A DNA stretch of 34,582 nucleotides from an uncultured Halomicronema sp. (GCA_937899725.1 CALCCA010000172.1:1-34582); one strand, 5' to 3'. Shown: positions 9,410-18,678, numbered from the stretch's first letter. The notes: generated by a model not told the origin, from the sequence alone. Program-made: numbers and translations.

Positions 9410-11686
9410 ATGGTTTCCACGCCAATTCGCAACACCGCTTCGACTGCCGCTCCGAACCGCCTCGATCCCTGGCAGGGCTTTACGTCCGGCGAGTGGACTA
9501 ACACTATCGACGTCCGTGACTTTATTCAACGCAACTACGCACCGTATGTCGACGACGCGACGTTTTTGGCCCCCGCCACCGATCGCACTCAGGCTCTCTG
9601 GCAGCAGGTCAGCGACCTGATGAAGCAAGAACGGGCCCACGGCATTCTCGCTGTCGATACGAAAGTGCCATCGAGCATTACGGCCCACGCGCCAGGCTAC
9701 GTCGACCAGTCCCTCGAACAAATCGTCGGCCTGCAGACTGATCAGCCGCTGAAGCGAGCGATCATGCCCAATGGCGGCGTGCGGGTGGTGCAAAAGTCGT
9801 TAGAAGCCTACGACTACCAGCTGGATGCAGGGACCCAGGAAATCTTTACCCAATATCGCAAGACCCACAATGACGGCGTGTTTGATGCCTATACCCAAGA
9901 GATGCGCTTGGCGCGGCACTCGGGCATCATCACCGGCTTGCCGGACGCCTACGGTCGTGGTCGGATCATTGGCGATTATCGCCGCGTGGCGCTCTATGGT
10001 TGCGATCGCCTCGTTGCCGACAAGCGCGAGCAGCTCACCTCCCTAGAGGTGGATGCCATTACTGAAACAGTGATTCAGCAGCGTGAAGAAATCAGCGAGC
10101 AGATTCGCGCCTTGGGTGAACTCCAGGCGATGGCAGCGAGCTACGGCTGTGACATTAGCCAGCCGGCGCTGACGGCCCAAGAAGCCGTGCAGTGGACTTA
10201 CTTCGGGTATTTGGGCGCGGTGAAAGAGCAAAACGGCGCGGCCATGTCACTGGGGCGGATTTCCACTTTCCTCGATATTTACATTGAGCGCGATCTGGCG
10301 GCGGGCACTTTGACTGAGGCGACGGCGCAGGAGCTGATCGACCACTTGGTGATCAAGCTGCGGATGGTGCGCTTCCTGCGGCATCCCGACTACAACCAAC
10401 TGTTCTCCGGCGATCCCGTTTGGGTGACGGAATGCATCGGTGGCGTGGGCGAAGATGGTCGACCTCTGGTCACGAAGAACAGCTTCCGCGTGCTGCAAAC
10501 CCTCTACAACCTTGGCCCAGCGCCGGAACCCAACCTCACGGTGCTGTGGTCAGAGCAGTTGCCGCTGCCGTTTAAGCGCTTTTGTGCCAAGACCTCGATC
10601 GATACCAGCGCCATCCAGTACGAAAATGACGACCTGATGCGACCGCTTTACGGTGATGACTACGGCATTGCCTGCTGCGTGTCAGCCATGCGCATTGGCA
10701 AGCAGATGCAGTTTTTTGGGGCGCGGGTCAATTTGGCTAAGGCGCTGCTGTATGCCATCAACGGCGGCAAGGATGAAAAATCGGGTAAGCAGGTCGGCCC
10801 AGCGATCGCCCCCATCACCGGCGACGTCTTGAACTATGACGAAGTCATGGCCAAGTTCAGCGAAATGATGGCCTGGTTAGCCAAAACCTACGTCAACACG
10901 CTGAACGTGATCCACTACATGCATGACAAGTACAGCTATGAGCGGATCGAGATGGCCCTACACGATCGCGACGTGTATCGCACGATGGCCTGCGGTATTG
11001 CCGGGCTGTCGGTAGTGGGCGATGCCCTCTCGGCGATCAAATACGCGCAGGTCAAAGTCTTGCGCAATGAGGACGGCCTCGCGGTGGATTATGACATTGA
11101 GGGCGATTTCCCCGTCTTTGGCAACAACGACGATCGCGTGGATAGCCTCACCGCAGGCGTGATGGAACAGTTTATGAACCTGATTCGCCAGCGCCCCACC
11201 TATCGCCAGGCGGTGCCCACCCAGTCGATTTTGACCATTACCTCTAACGTGGTGTATGGCAAAAAAACCGGCAGCACCCCCGATGGCCGCAAGGCCGGTG
11301 AACCCTTTGCGCCGGGCGCTAACCCGATGCATGGGCGCGACACCCACGGGGCGATCGCGGCCTGTGCTTCCGTCGCTAAGCTGCCCTACGAGCACGCTCA
11401 AGACGGCATTTCCTACACCTTCTCGATTCTGCCGGGCACGTTGGGCAAAACGGCCCCCGCGCAGGTCGATAACCTGGTGGGCGTGCTGGATGCCTACTTC
11501 CACGACACGGGGCATCACATCAATATCAATGCCCTCAACCGCGAGACCCTGCTAGAAGCGATGGAGCATCCAGAAAACTTCCCGCAGTTGACGATTCGCG
11601 TGTCGGGCTATGCGGTGAATTTTATCAAACTGACCCGCGAGCAGCAGCTCGACGTGATTAGCCGCACCTTCCACGAACGGATCTGA
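9410..11686 (+). CDS. pflB: pyruvate formate-lyase (glycyl radical enzyme)
   Basis: A 758-residue formate C-acetyltransferase that converts pyruvate + CoA to acetyl-CoA + formate without oxygen. The catalytic cysteine pair is Cys422-Cys423 in [12 protein letters not shown]. The glycyl radical residue is Gly733 in the C-terminal RVSGYAVNF, close to Cys418/Cys419 and Gly734 of E. coli PflB. Length and overall sequence match true PFL rather than diol dehydratase relatives. The start is fixed by AGGAGG. The activase gene follows after a 142-base gap with a second hairpin. The enzyme is destroyed by oxygen, so in an oxygenic phototroph it should work only in dark anoxia. No separate promoter was identified, so it is probably co-transcribed with adhE. 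Confidence 0.97.
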   Translation: MVSTPIRNTASTAAPNRLDPWQGFTSGEWTNTIDVRDFIQRNYAPYVDDATFLAPATDRTQALWQQVSDLMKQERAHGILAVDTKVPSSITAHAPGYVDQSLEQIVGLQTDQPLKRAIMPNGGVRVVQKSLEAYDYQLDAGTQEIFTQYRKTHNDGVFDAYTQEMRLARHSGIITGLPDAYGRGRIIGDYRRVALYGCDRLVADKREQLTSLEVDAITETVIQQREEISEQIRALGELQAMAASYGCDISQPALTAQEAVQWTYFGYLGAVKEQNGAAMSLGRISTFLDIYIERDLAAGTLTEATAQELIDHLVIKLRMVRFLRHPDYNQLFSGDPVWVTECIGGVGEDGRPLVTKNSFRVLQTLYNLGPAPEPNLTVLWSEQLPLPFKRFCAKTSIDTSAIQYENDDLMRPLYGDDYGIACCVSAMRIGKQMQFFGARVNLAKALLYAINGGKDEKSGKQVGPAIAPITGDVLNYDEVMAKFSEMMAWLAKTYVNTLNVIHYMHDKYSYERIEMALHDRDVYRTMACGIAGLSVVGDALSAIKYAQVKVLRNEDGLAVDYDIEGDFPVFGNNDDRVDSLTAGVMEQFMNLIRQRPTYRQAVPTQSILTITSNVVYGKKTGSTPDGRKAGEPFAPGANPMHGRDTHGAIAACASVAKLPYEHAQDGISYTFSILPGTLGKTAPAQVDNLVGVLDAYFHDTGHHININALNRETLLEAMEHPENFPQLTIRVSGYAVNFIKLTREQQLDVISRTFHERI

Positions 11687-11773
11687 CTCTCTGGTGGCGG
11701 GCGATCGCCCCGTGATCGACAGGACACGGCGATCGCCATCCGACCAGCAGCATGACGCCATCATCGCCCGTAC

Positions 11774-11839
11774 GGGCGAGGCATTGGGGCCTGAACGTAA
11801 TGGATAATTCCAAAACGTTGTTCACCCAATGCCTCGCCC
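11774..11839 (+). promoter_or_regulatory. 15-bp-stem hairpin in the pflB-pflA spacer (copy 2)
   Basis: GGGCGAGGCATTGGG (11774-11788) pairs perfectly with CCCAATGCCTCGCCC (11825-11839) around a 36-base loop. The loop itself can fold: AACGT with ACGTT, and TGGA with TCCA around TAAT. The outer nine base pairs match copy 1; the inner ones differ yet remain paired. The ATG at 11829 lies inside the 3' arm. Confidence 0.7.
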
Positions 11840-12638
11840 CTCCGCCATTACCGCTATGCCTTCACCCTCCCCAGTTCCGCATCATTCGCCGCTGCCTGAC
11901 CTACATTCAACCCACCAAGGCCGCATCCATTCCGTCGAAACCAGCAGCGCCGTCGATGGGCCAGGGCTGCGCTACGTTATCTTCACCCAAGGCTGTCTGC
12001 TGCGCTGTCAGTATTGCCACAACCCTGACACCCGCGACCCGCTGGGCGGCAAAGTCGTCACCGTGGATGAGCTGATTGAGGATATCCAGCACTATCAGTC
12101 GTACCTCACCTACTCTGGCGGCGGTGTCACTGTCACTGGCGGTGAACCCCTGCTGCAGCCCGAGTTTGTGCGCGAGATTTTTCGCCGTTGTCGCTCGCTC
12201 AATATCCACACGGCGTTGGATACGTCCGGCTTCCCTGACTTCGAGGCTTCCAAACCCGTCTTAGACTACGCCGACCTGGTGCTGCTCGACATCAAATCCT
12301 TTGACCCCGAGATTTATCACCGCGTCACCAATGTCGCGATCGCCCCCACCCTGCACTTCGCTCGCCACCTGAGTGCCACCCAACATCCCATGTGGCTGCG
12401 GTTTGTGCTGGTGCCCGGCCTGACCGACGATCGTGCCAATGTAGAGGGCCTAGCGCAGTTTGTCGCCACTCTGCAAGGCGTCAAAAAAGTCGAAGTGCTG
12501 CCCTTCCACAAAATGGGCGAATACAAGTGGAAAGAGCTGGGCTTGCCCTACCTGTTGGAGAATACAGACCCCCCAACCGCCGAGCAGATCGAATCGGTTA
12601 AAACGATTTTTCGCAGCTGTGGGCTGAGTGTTGAGTGA
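11829..12638 (+). CDS. pflA: pyruvate formate-lyase activating enzyme (radical SAM)
   Basis: A radical SAM enzyme that installs the glycyl radical on PflB using S-adenosylmethionine and a [4Fe-4S] cluster. The CxxxCxxC motif is Cys56, Cys60 and Cys63 (GCLLRCQYCHN), preceded by GRIHSVET and VDGPGLRYVIFTQ, as in E. coli PflA. Other family motifs are SGGGVTVTGGEPLLQ and the C-terminal VEVLPFHKMGEYKW. The conserved region starts at residue 31. The first 30 residues are Pro/Ser-rich and not family-like, so the start is uncertain: ATG 11829 lies in the hairpin arm, and ATG 11856 is an alternative that removes nine residues. Neither has a clear ribosome binding site. It is the last gene of the adhE-pflB-pflA cluster. 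Confidence 0.95.
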   Translation: MPRPSAITAMPSPSPVPHHSPLPDLHSTHQGRIHSVETSSAVDGPGLRYVIFTQGCLLRCQYCHNPDTRDPLGGKVVTVDELIEDIQHYQSYLTYSGGGVTVTGGEPLLQPEFVREIFRRCRSLNIHTALDTSGFPDFEASKPVLDYADLVLLDIKSFDPEIYHRVTNVAIAPTLHFARHLSATQHPMWLRFVLVPGLTDDRANVEGLAQFVATLQGVKKVEVLPFHKMGEYKWKELGLPYLLENTDPPTAEQIESVKTIFRSCGLSVE

Positions 12639-13141
12639 CCAGGCAGTCCGTCACCATTGGTAGATATCTGGACTCCCAATGCCATCTTGGCAACGCTGGG
12701 GAGCCAGAGGGGTAGAGAGTCAGGGTTATCGTCTTGTGGCGTTGCTGAATTACGGGATGAATCCGGCCCCCCAGCCCCCAATTCTGGGGAGCCGGATTTC
12801 TCAAAGTCCCCCAGCATTGGGGGATTTAGGGGGCGAGATAACTGACAACTCAAATAGATCCATACTTCGATTCAGCAATGCCCGTCTTGTTTCAAAGAAT
12901 CGGATGAAACCGGATTGATATCTCTTGCCCGGTTCGTGAGGCATCCGCTAGCCCTATCAAAACCACCCACCTGACATAGCGCTGGCCACTGTGCTTAGGA
13001 CACCTAGGAGCACTCTGGTCCTGAGTGCATCAGCAAAGTGGATATCCATCAGCCCAAGCCCCGAGTTGCTCCCTGGCCCCAAGCGCCCCTGCCCCTCGGG
13101 CTCCCCGCCCCGTTGCCTTCCGCCAAATTCTCACCTCTTCC
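12639..13141. other. intergenic region after pflA
   Basis: About 500 bases between the convergent pflA and AAA-like ATPase genes. It contains palindromic repeat copy 2 (12763-12834). No gene and no T-tract terminator was seen. Short open frames here are repeat read-through. Confidence 0.55.
12763..12834 (-). repeat. GC-rich palindromic repeat, copy 2
   Basis: Its reverse complement begins GCCCCCTAAATCCCCCAA, continues with GGGGGACTTTGA, and later contains CCCCAGAATTGGGGGC. This matches 2488-2561 in order, in the opposite orientation. The two copies bracket the fermentation genes. Confidence 0.75.
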
Positions 13142-14581
13142 TTACCGCCGTAGACTCACCAACAGCGCCACCACCGCAATCACCAGGCAGGTGCCCAGGC
13201 TGAGATAGCCCAGCCAGATAATCTGCGTGGCTTTCCGTTGGGCGGCGGCCAGCATTTGATTCGCTTTTTCCTGGGCTTCGAGTTCCAGACGCACCATTTT
13301 GGCGTCCCACTCCTGACTAGCCGAGAGAAAGCGATAATCCAAATCGCTGAGGCTTTTGTCCCCCGCCCACTGCAGGGCTTCGCTCAGGGCTTGCCCCATC
13401 AGCAGGCGCGATTCATCCTGATGGCTAGAGGCCACCCAGGCACCGAGGGCCGCCGCATAGGGGCGCTGATGGGCCAGACAGCGAGCGATCCAATCGTGAT
13501 CAAATACCGCTGGATAAATACGGTTGGTCACCTGCAGGTAGCCCTGCTGCTCGATCGCGATGCCCGAGAGCTTTAGCTCTGACTGGTCCGGGCTGCCGTC
13601 GGCTTTGAGCTGCTCGTGGCTGAGCAGCCGCTGATAAAGGCTGAGCAAGCGTCCCGATCGCTGTGGCACCATCGTCAGGCGATCGCGAATCGTGCGTAAA
13701 TGCTCGGGCTCATCCTGCGCTTCCCAATTGGTCAGCAAGCGCGCTCGCACCAACTCCGCCACGACTGGCGCTTCTTGACCAGCGGGGATGGGGCGATCGC
13801 GCTGGGTGCGCCGCAACAGACAGCAAACCTTTTGGGTGAGAAATGGCTGTCCTCCCGTCCAGTTCAGCACTTCGGCGAGCACCGGTTCGGGTCGCCGGGC
13901 CAGATCGATCAGCCCAGTGGTGAGGGGCGCGGCCTCAGTGAGCGAAAAGCCTGGTAGGTGAATGGCCTGCCCCACGTTGAAGGGCGTCTGCCCCACGTCG
14001 GTCACTAAATCACGCGGCGTCGCCACCCCAAAGAGAGCCCAGGTGAGGCGACGGTAGGCGGCGTTTTCAGCCCGTGCGTTGTAGCAAAACCGCACCAGGC
14101 CAAAAAAATCATCCACCGCAAAATTGAGTCCCCGAACGCTGTCGATTTCATCTAAAAAGATAAACAGCGGTTCGTCAGCAAACGCCGGCAGCAAGACAGT
14201 TTCAATAAACTGGCTGAGCTTTTGTACCGGCGATAGCTCGCCTAACTGCTGCCACCAGTACGGTAAGTCGCGGGGGTGCTGTAGTCTAAACTTGCGCACC
14301 AGGTCATAGGCTAACCCTTGGTACCACTGCGTTGGGGTGACTTGATGACTGCCAATGCGAGCCAGATCGATCGCCGCACAGCGTCCCTCATTGGCGGCTT
14401 CTAGCCGATGGCGGGTGCGCAGTCGTAAACTCGATTTGCCCATTTGCCGCGAGGTGAGTACATAGCAAAACGAGCGATCGCGCAGCGCCTGATAAAGCGT
14501 TGCATCTGCCGCGCGATCAATATAAGTCGGATCGCGAGCCGAGAGGCTGCCCCCCACTTGGTACTCATAGGATTTATCCAT
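13142..14581 (-). CDS. AAA-like ATPase with C-terminal membrane helix
   Basis: A 479-residue protein of the AAA-like (AAA_35-type) family frequent in cyanobacteria. It opens with the family hallmark YEYQVGGSL and a Walker A variant TSRQMGKSSL (residues 43-52). A Walker B LFIFLDEIDS follows at about 139-148. Residues about 150-410 are the rest of the STAND-like ATPase with helical parts. The C-terminal about 25 residues (IIWLGYLSLGTCLVIAVVAL) are a single membrane anchor preceded by a charged helical stretch. Relatives often carry WD40 or TPR repeats at this end; here there are none. It lies 127 bases downstream of a second AAA-like gene on the same strand and is probably co-transcribed. Such ATPases are thought to work as signalling switches; the output is unknown. 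The start is ATG 14581, with AGGGG just upstream. Confidence 0.85.
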   Translation of the reverse strand: MDKSYEYQVGGSLSARDPTYIDRAADATLYQALRDRSFCYVLTSRQMGKSSLRLRTRHRLEAANEGRCAAIDLARIGSHQVTPTQWYQGLAYDLVRKFRLQHPRDLPYWWQQLGELSPVQKLSQFIETVLLPAFADEPLFIFLDEIDSVRGLNFAVDDFFGLVRFCYNARAENAAYRRLTWALFGVATPRDLVTDVGQTPFNVGQAIHLPGFSLTEAAPLTTGLIDLARRPEPVLAEVLNWTGGQPFLTQKVCCLLRRTQRDRPIPAGQEAPVVAELVRARLLTNWEAQDEPEHLRTIRDRLTMVPQRSGRLLSLYQRLLSHEQLKADGSPDQSELKLSGIAIEQQGYLQVTNRIYPAVFDHDWIARCLAHQRPYAAALGAWVASSHQDESRLLMGQALSEALQWAGDKSLSDLDYRFLSASQEWDAKMVRLELEAQEKANQMLAAAQRKATQIIWLGYLSLGTCLVIAVVALLVSLRR

Positions 14582-14708
14582 TGGCCCCTAATGCCCCCCA
14601 GGGTGGCAATGCTGCAGTCTGAGAGGGCAGACACACGATATCAGAGAGGGCTCCGACAACGCTTCTGCCCCCCACAGCGTCAGCCTTATTTCAGCCATTA
14701 GTTGGCGG

Positions 14709-16046
14709 TCATTCGGTCGGCAAAAATTCATGAAAGTATTCGCGATACAGCTCACAGCTTGGGGCTGCCTGGTTTTTGTTGAGCCGGATCAGGCCCAAAC
14801 TCTCTAACCGATAGGCTGTAATCGGCTCCAACGTTACCGGCTCGGGCGTGTCAATCACCTGCCGAAAGGCTTGTTGCAGCTCAGGGTGAGGATAGAGGGC
14901 CGCCAGCAACTCTCGCAGGTGATCGCTGTAGATGCCTGATTGGGTGGGGGCTTCGTCAATCAGCTGTTCTAAAGTAAGGCGATAGCGCGCCAGGGCGTAC
15001 AGCGCCAGTCGCACTAAGCCCGGACGGCAGCTGACTCGCTGCAGCAGCGACAACAGCTGATCAGAGCCCGTGTCACCCGCCGCCCAATCGAGACCATGAC
15101 GACGGGCCAACTCTTGTACCTGACTTAACGAAAAGGAGGGCAGCTTGATCGAAAACCCGACATTAAACGGTGACTGGTGCAGCTGCAGCGGCACGTAGAC
15201 GTCTGTTGCGTGAGCTAGCACCCACCGCACCCGCTGCCAAACCGCCAGCTCGCGGGCATCTTCGTACCAGCTACGCAGCAGCGGCAAAAACTCAGCGGCA
15301 ATTTCGGGATATTGAAACAAGTCATTCAGCTCATCCAGAGCAATTACCAGGTCGCCTTTGATTTGGCCCAGTACGTAGTCTTCGAGATACGCCGTGCAGC
15401 TCACCTTACTGCCGATCGTCGGATTCCAAAAGGCGTCTAAGTCAGTCGCGAGGCCCAACTGGTGGCTAATATTGGCGCAAAACCAGCGCAAAAACGACTC
15501 GATATCTTGATAAATGGCGCGATCGGCCCGGTTAAACCGCAGCGTCACGGTGCGAAATTCGTGCCCTTGAGCGTGGGTGACAATCCGCTTGAGTAAGGAT
15601 GTCTTACCCATTTGCCGGGGGGCTTTGATGCGAATCAGGCTACCGGGCTTAAGCACATCGGCAAAGGCCTGGGATTCGATCGGTGGGCGCTCGATATACA
15701 GTGACGAACTTAGCGGCACCGGCCCGCTTGGAAATTCTAACGCCAGCGACGTCGGCGCCAGGGGCAGCACGGCCGTCTGTGCCTGCTGCTGACGATGGCG
15801 AGCATAGCGCCCCAGCACGGCCTTGATATTGCTTTTAGACACCTTTTGCGCCAGCGCCTCTGACAGGGTTTGCCAGAGCCGAAAGCCCACATCACGAATA
15901 TAGTTGTGTTCGTAATTGCAGGCCTCAGCAATTTCGGCATAGGTCTTGCCTTCCCACACCTGACAGAAGATCGTTTCTTGTAAATTAGTCAGAGGCTGCT
16001 GCGGCAGAAATTCATCCACAATAGCCAGAGCTTCATCAACGTCCAT
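14709..16046 (-). CDS. AAA-like ATPase with N-terminal HTH of the vMAP type
   Basis: A 445-residue protein. Residues 1-85 (MDVDEALAIVDEF, LTNLQETIF, WEGKTYAEIAEACNY, RLWQTLSEAL) look like the winged HTH at the start of many cyanobacterial NB-ARC/WD40 and vWA-MoxR-associated conflict proteins. Residues about 105-400 are an AAA-like ATPase with Walker A APRQMGKTSL (142-151) and Walker B LVIALDELND (233-242). ATG 16046 is preferred over an in-frame GTG at 16061 because family members begin with MDVxEAL. The gene precedes the second AAA-like gene in the same direction. It has no recognisable effector domain of its own. The HTH name is from memory of the family and should be confirmed by profile search. 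Confidence 0.82.
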   Translation of the reverse strand: MDVDEALAIVDEFLPQQPLTNLQETIFCQVWEGKTYAEIAEACNYEHNYIRDVGFRLWQTLSEALAQKVSKSNIKAVLGRYARHRQQQAQTAVLPLAPTSLALEFPSGPVPLSSSLYIERPPIESQAFADVLKPGSLIRIKAPRQMGKTSLLKRIVTHAQGHEFRTVTLRFNRADRAIYQDIESFLRWFCANISHQLGLATDLDAFWNPTIGSKVSCTAYLEDYVLGQIKGDLVIALDELNDLFQYPEIAAEFLPLLRSWYEDARELAVWQRVRWVLAHATDVYVPLQLHQSPFNVGFSIKLPSFSLSQVQELARRHGLDWAAGDTGSDQLLSLLQRVSCRPGLVRLALYALARYRLTLEQLIDEAPTQSGIYSDHLRELLAALYPHPELQQAFRQVIDTPEPVTLEPITAYRLESLGLIRLNKNQAAPSCELYREYFHEFLPTE

Positions 16047-16369
16047 AATCAATTGAAGCACCGCTTAATCGGTGGCGGCAGGGGCTCACAGTTGGGTGGC
16101 TTTCAGTATTGCAGGGATTCTCATAAACTCGACGAAGCCCCGATTTTTTCTGACACCTTAAAACTATAGAGCCGATTTTTCTCGTGGATCAGGACTGTAA
16201 ACCAAATTATTTCAGGCAGACATCCGGTGATCGCCCTGATTAAGGTGCAGTATTGACAATTTCCGTTATTTTCAACGTCGCATCAGCTCCCAGCCCACTA
16301 TTCTGAAAAGGGTGCTGCTACCCGCTGTCCACCCGCCATTTATCCCTCGTCGCCTCTAGGAACTTCTTG
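16047..16369. other. divergent promoter region
   Basis: A 323-base gap between the divergent ATPase and reductase genes. It must hold both promoters. A TTGACA occurs near 16253 on the plus strand, without a well-spaced -10 box. The phrase CCGATTTTT occurs twice (about 16140 and 16170). Nothing stronger was seen. Confidence 0.4.
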
Positions 16370-17695
16370 ATGGCCGATATCCTCGAACGTATTCAGAATC
16401 CGCTCTTGCGCGGCGTGACCGGAGCCGTGATGGGCGCGTCAGCCGCCACGATGATTACCAGTGGCTTACTCGGATTATCCAAACTCGAATCGCCGCGAGT
16501 ACATCAACTGAGCCTTTATGCCGGTGTCGCCGGGGCAGCGATCGCGGCCGTCTGGGGTGGGGTCAGCAAACCACTGCCACCGCGTAAACCTACCGCCACT
16601 GCTCCCGCCAAGCAAGATGGCTGGACGGACTGGCGCAATTTAGTCGTCACGCGCAAAGAGCCCGAAAGCCGAGAAATCACCTCGTTTTACCTGCAGCCCC
16701 AGGATGGTCAAGCCCTATCGGCCTTTCAGCCGGGGCAGTTTCTCACGCTCAAGCTTGACATTCCCGGCCAATCACGGCCCACCATTCGCACCTATTCGCT
16801 ATCAGACTACGCCGCCACGCCCGACACCTATCGCCTGTCGATCAAGCGAGAGGCGGCACCCAAAGATCAGGATGTCCCGCCGGGTCTCGCCTCCAATTTC
16901 ATGCATGACCAGATTGAGGTGGGTACCGTCATTCCCTGCAAGCCGCCTGCCGGTAAGTTCGTGCTAGAAGTTGAGCGCGATCGCCCCGTCGTGTTGATCA
17001 GCAACGGCGTCGGCATTACCCCCATGATCAGCATGGCGAAAGCCGTGGCCGCCCAAAATCCTCAGCGACCCCTGTGGTTTTTGCACGGTGCCCGCGATGG
17101 CAGCTATCACGCCTTTCGCGAAGCGGTACCGGCCATCGTGCCCGAAAATGCTCCGTTTACGGTGCACTATCGCTACAGTCGCCCCCGCCCCGAAGATGCC
17201 GGCCATTACCAAAGCACCGGTTACCTCGATACCGACTTGGTCAAGTCGCTCTTAGCGCCCCAGTTCAGCGCTCAAGATGCCGAATATTTCCTCTGTGGTT
17301 CCCCCAGCTTTATGGACTCGTTGCGGAGTGGCCTCGCCGAGTGGGGTGTCCCCGATCGCCAGGTATACTTCGAGTCATTCTCCAAACCCGTTCCCTCAGC
17401 CACCGGGGCGACAGCGACGGCGACTGACGCGATCGCCACGGCCGAAGTTGTCTTTGCTAAATCCGGCACCACCGCGACGTGGAACGCGGGCGACGGTACC
17501 CTGCTGGAATTTGCCGAAGACCAGGGCCTCAGCCCCGACTTTAGCTGCCGCGCCGGTGTTTGCCTCACCTGCATGTGTGCGATCGAAGCGGGCGAAGTAG
17601 CCTATGACGAGCCCCCATCGGGCACTCCCGACGACGGCAAAGTGCTGATCTGTGTCTCTCAGCCGCGCACCGCCAAAGTGGTATTAGAAATTTGA
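16370..17695 (+). CDS. membrane-anchored flavin reductase with C-terminal 2Fe-2S ferredoxin domain
   Basis: A 441-residue oxidoreductase. Two hydrophobic segments (about 13-36 and 48-64) form an N-terminal membrane anchor. A ferredoxin-NADP-reductase-like module follows, with the FAD-binding RTYSLSD (140-146), the nicotinamide part VLISNGVGITPMISM, and YFLCGSPSFM. The C-terminal plant-type 2Fe-2S ferredoxin has CRAGVCLTC plus a distal Cys in VLICVSQP. The layout matches HCP-reductase/phthalate-dioxygenase-reductase-like proteins that pass electrons from NAD(P)H through FAD to a 2Fe-2S centre. The partner oxygenase or reductase is not encoded nearby. ATG 16370 is chosen over TTG 16367 because TAGGA ends 9 bases upstream. 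A Thr/Ala-rich linker separates the domains. Confidence 0.88.
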   Translation: MADILERIQNPLLRGVTGAVMGASAATMITSGLLGLSKLESPRVHQLSLYAGVAGAAIAAVWGGVSKPLPPRKPTATAPAKQDGWTDWRNLVVTRKEPESREITSFYLQPQDGQALSAFQPGQFLTLKLDIPGQSRPTIRTYSLSDYAATPDTYRLSIKREAAPKDQDVPPGLASNFMHDQIEVGTVIPCKPPAGKFVLEVERDRPVVLISNGVGITPMISMAKAVAAQNPQRPLWFLHGARDGSYHAFREAVPAIVPENAPFTVHYRYSRPRPEDAGHYQSTGYLDTDLVKSLLAPQFSAQDAEYFLCGSPSFMDSLRSGLAEWGVPDRQVYFESFSKPVPSATGATATATDAIATAEVVFAKSGTTATWNAGDGTLLEFAEDQGLSPDFSCRAGVCLTCMCAIEAGEVAYDEPPSGTPDDGKVLICVSQPRTAKVVLEI

Positions 17696-18267
17696 TCGGT
17701 ATCCCTCGCTGTTCTCCAGCATCGTTTGAGTTTCTTTGACCTCTCAATACTCTGGAAACTAAGTTTCTGGCCGTATTGCTGCGATGGTAGCTTGATCCCC
17801 CGCTGTCGCCGCCCCCTTGAAAAAAGGGCTATGCAATACCTGGATTGGGCTGCCCCCTTTTTTAAGGGGGCAGCGGGGGATCAAGCCTCCGTCACTAACG
17901 GTCAAAAACTTAATTTACGCTGTACTCAAAGTAATCCAAACTAAAAAATATCCCGCCTGAAGCACCGGGTTGCAGGGAGTACGAATTACAGGGACTCATA
18001 CAAGTCGGCTTTCTCTCAGTAGGAGACACTGCGTGATCGACGCCGCTCAGCCGACGTTCCTTGAGCGGCGTCGAAAGGAAGATCGGCAGCCCAGTTTCAG
18101 AGAATTGGTATTATTGTTGATCTTGGAAATCCGATTGGCGAGAGCTGTTACCTCCACGCTTTTATCAGAAACTGCAGGTTGGCTAGGACGTTCTAAATCG
18201 CTGCAGTGCTGGTGTCATCGGGTGTTTATTTCTGCCTCTTGCCTTCTTGCCATATTCTCTCCACCCC
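17696..18267. other. intergenic region with palindromic repeat
   Basis: About 570 bases without a credible gene. It contains the palindrome at 17790-17886, just past the reductase stop, and otherwise unremarkable sequence leading to the SnoaL-like gene. Confidence 0.5.
17790..17886. repeat. nested palindromic element
   Basis: A perfect 16-bp inverted repeat GCTTGATCCCCCGCTG (17790-17805) / CAGCGGGGGATCAAGC (17871-17886) encloses further pairing: GCCCCCTT (17811-17818) with AAGGGGGC (17864-17871), and an alternative inner hairpin TGCCCCCTT/AAGGGGGCA. It lies about 95 bases after the reductase gene. It is probably a MITE-like repeat and may also stop transcription. Confidence 0.7.
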
Positions 18268-18678
18268 ATGACTTCACAAGACAGCATTGATCTCGTCAAT
18301 CGCTTTTGGGCTACCGTGTGGAATCCGCCTTACGATCTTGCCGCTGTGGATCAATGGGTAGTGACCGATTTTGTTATCACCAGTGCCGGTCAAGACATCA
18401 CCTCTAGCACCGCCTTTAAAACTTGGATTGCTAACTTTCAAGCCAAGATCGACGACTTGCACCTGACACCGCTAGAAACCTTTGCCAATGTCGATGGCTC
18501 GCGAGTCACATCGCGCTGGCGCATCACCGGTAAAAACAATGGGGTTTTAGGGACTGCCGCTGACGGCCAGCCGATCGCCCTGACCGGCATCGCCATCTGG
18601 GCGATCGCCGATGGCCGATTAGTGCACAACTGGGTTGAGCGCAGCGCCTTTGAGCTGTACACCCAACTTAACAATTAA
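18268..18678 (+). CDS. SnoaL-like / NTF2-fold protein
   Basis: A 136-residue protein of the SnoaL-like ester-cyclase branch of the NTF2 fold. It begins with the typical helix SIDLVNRFWATVWNPP, then VDQWVVTDFVITSAG, and has the later strands RVTSRWRITGKNNG, ITLTGIAIWAIADG-like sequence and LVHNWVERSAFELY. Family members form small cone-shaped barrels that bind hydrophobic ligands; many have no known substrate. The conserved part starts at ATG 18268, so the upstream in-frame TTG at 18247 is not used here. It appears to be a single-gene unit between the reductase and the kinase. The physiological role cannot be inferred. Confidence 0.82.
   Translation: MTSQDSIDLVNRFWATVWNPPYDLAAVDQWVVTDFVITSAGQDITSSTAFKTWIANFQAKIDDLHLTPLETFANVDGSRVTSRWRITGKNNGVLGTAADGQPIALTGIAIWAIADGRLVHNWVERSAFELYTQLNN

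Noticed and set aside
10958-11518. 186-codon minus-strand frame
   Set aside because: Lies wholly inside pflB, antisense, with no family resemblance; a shadow of strong coding bias.
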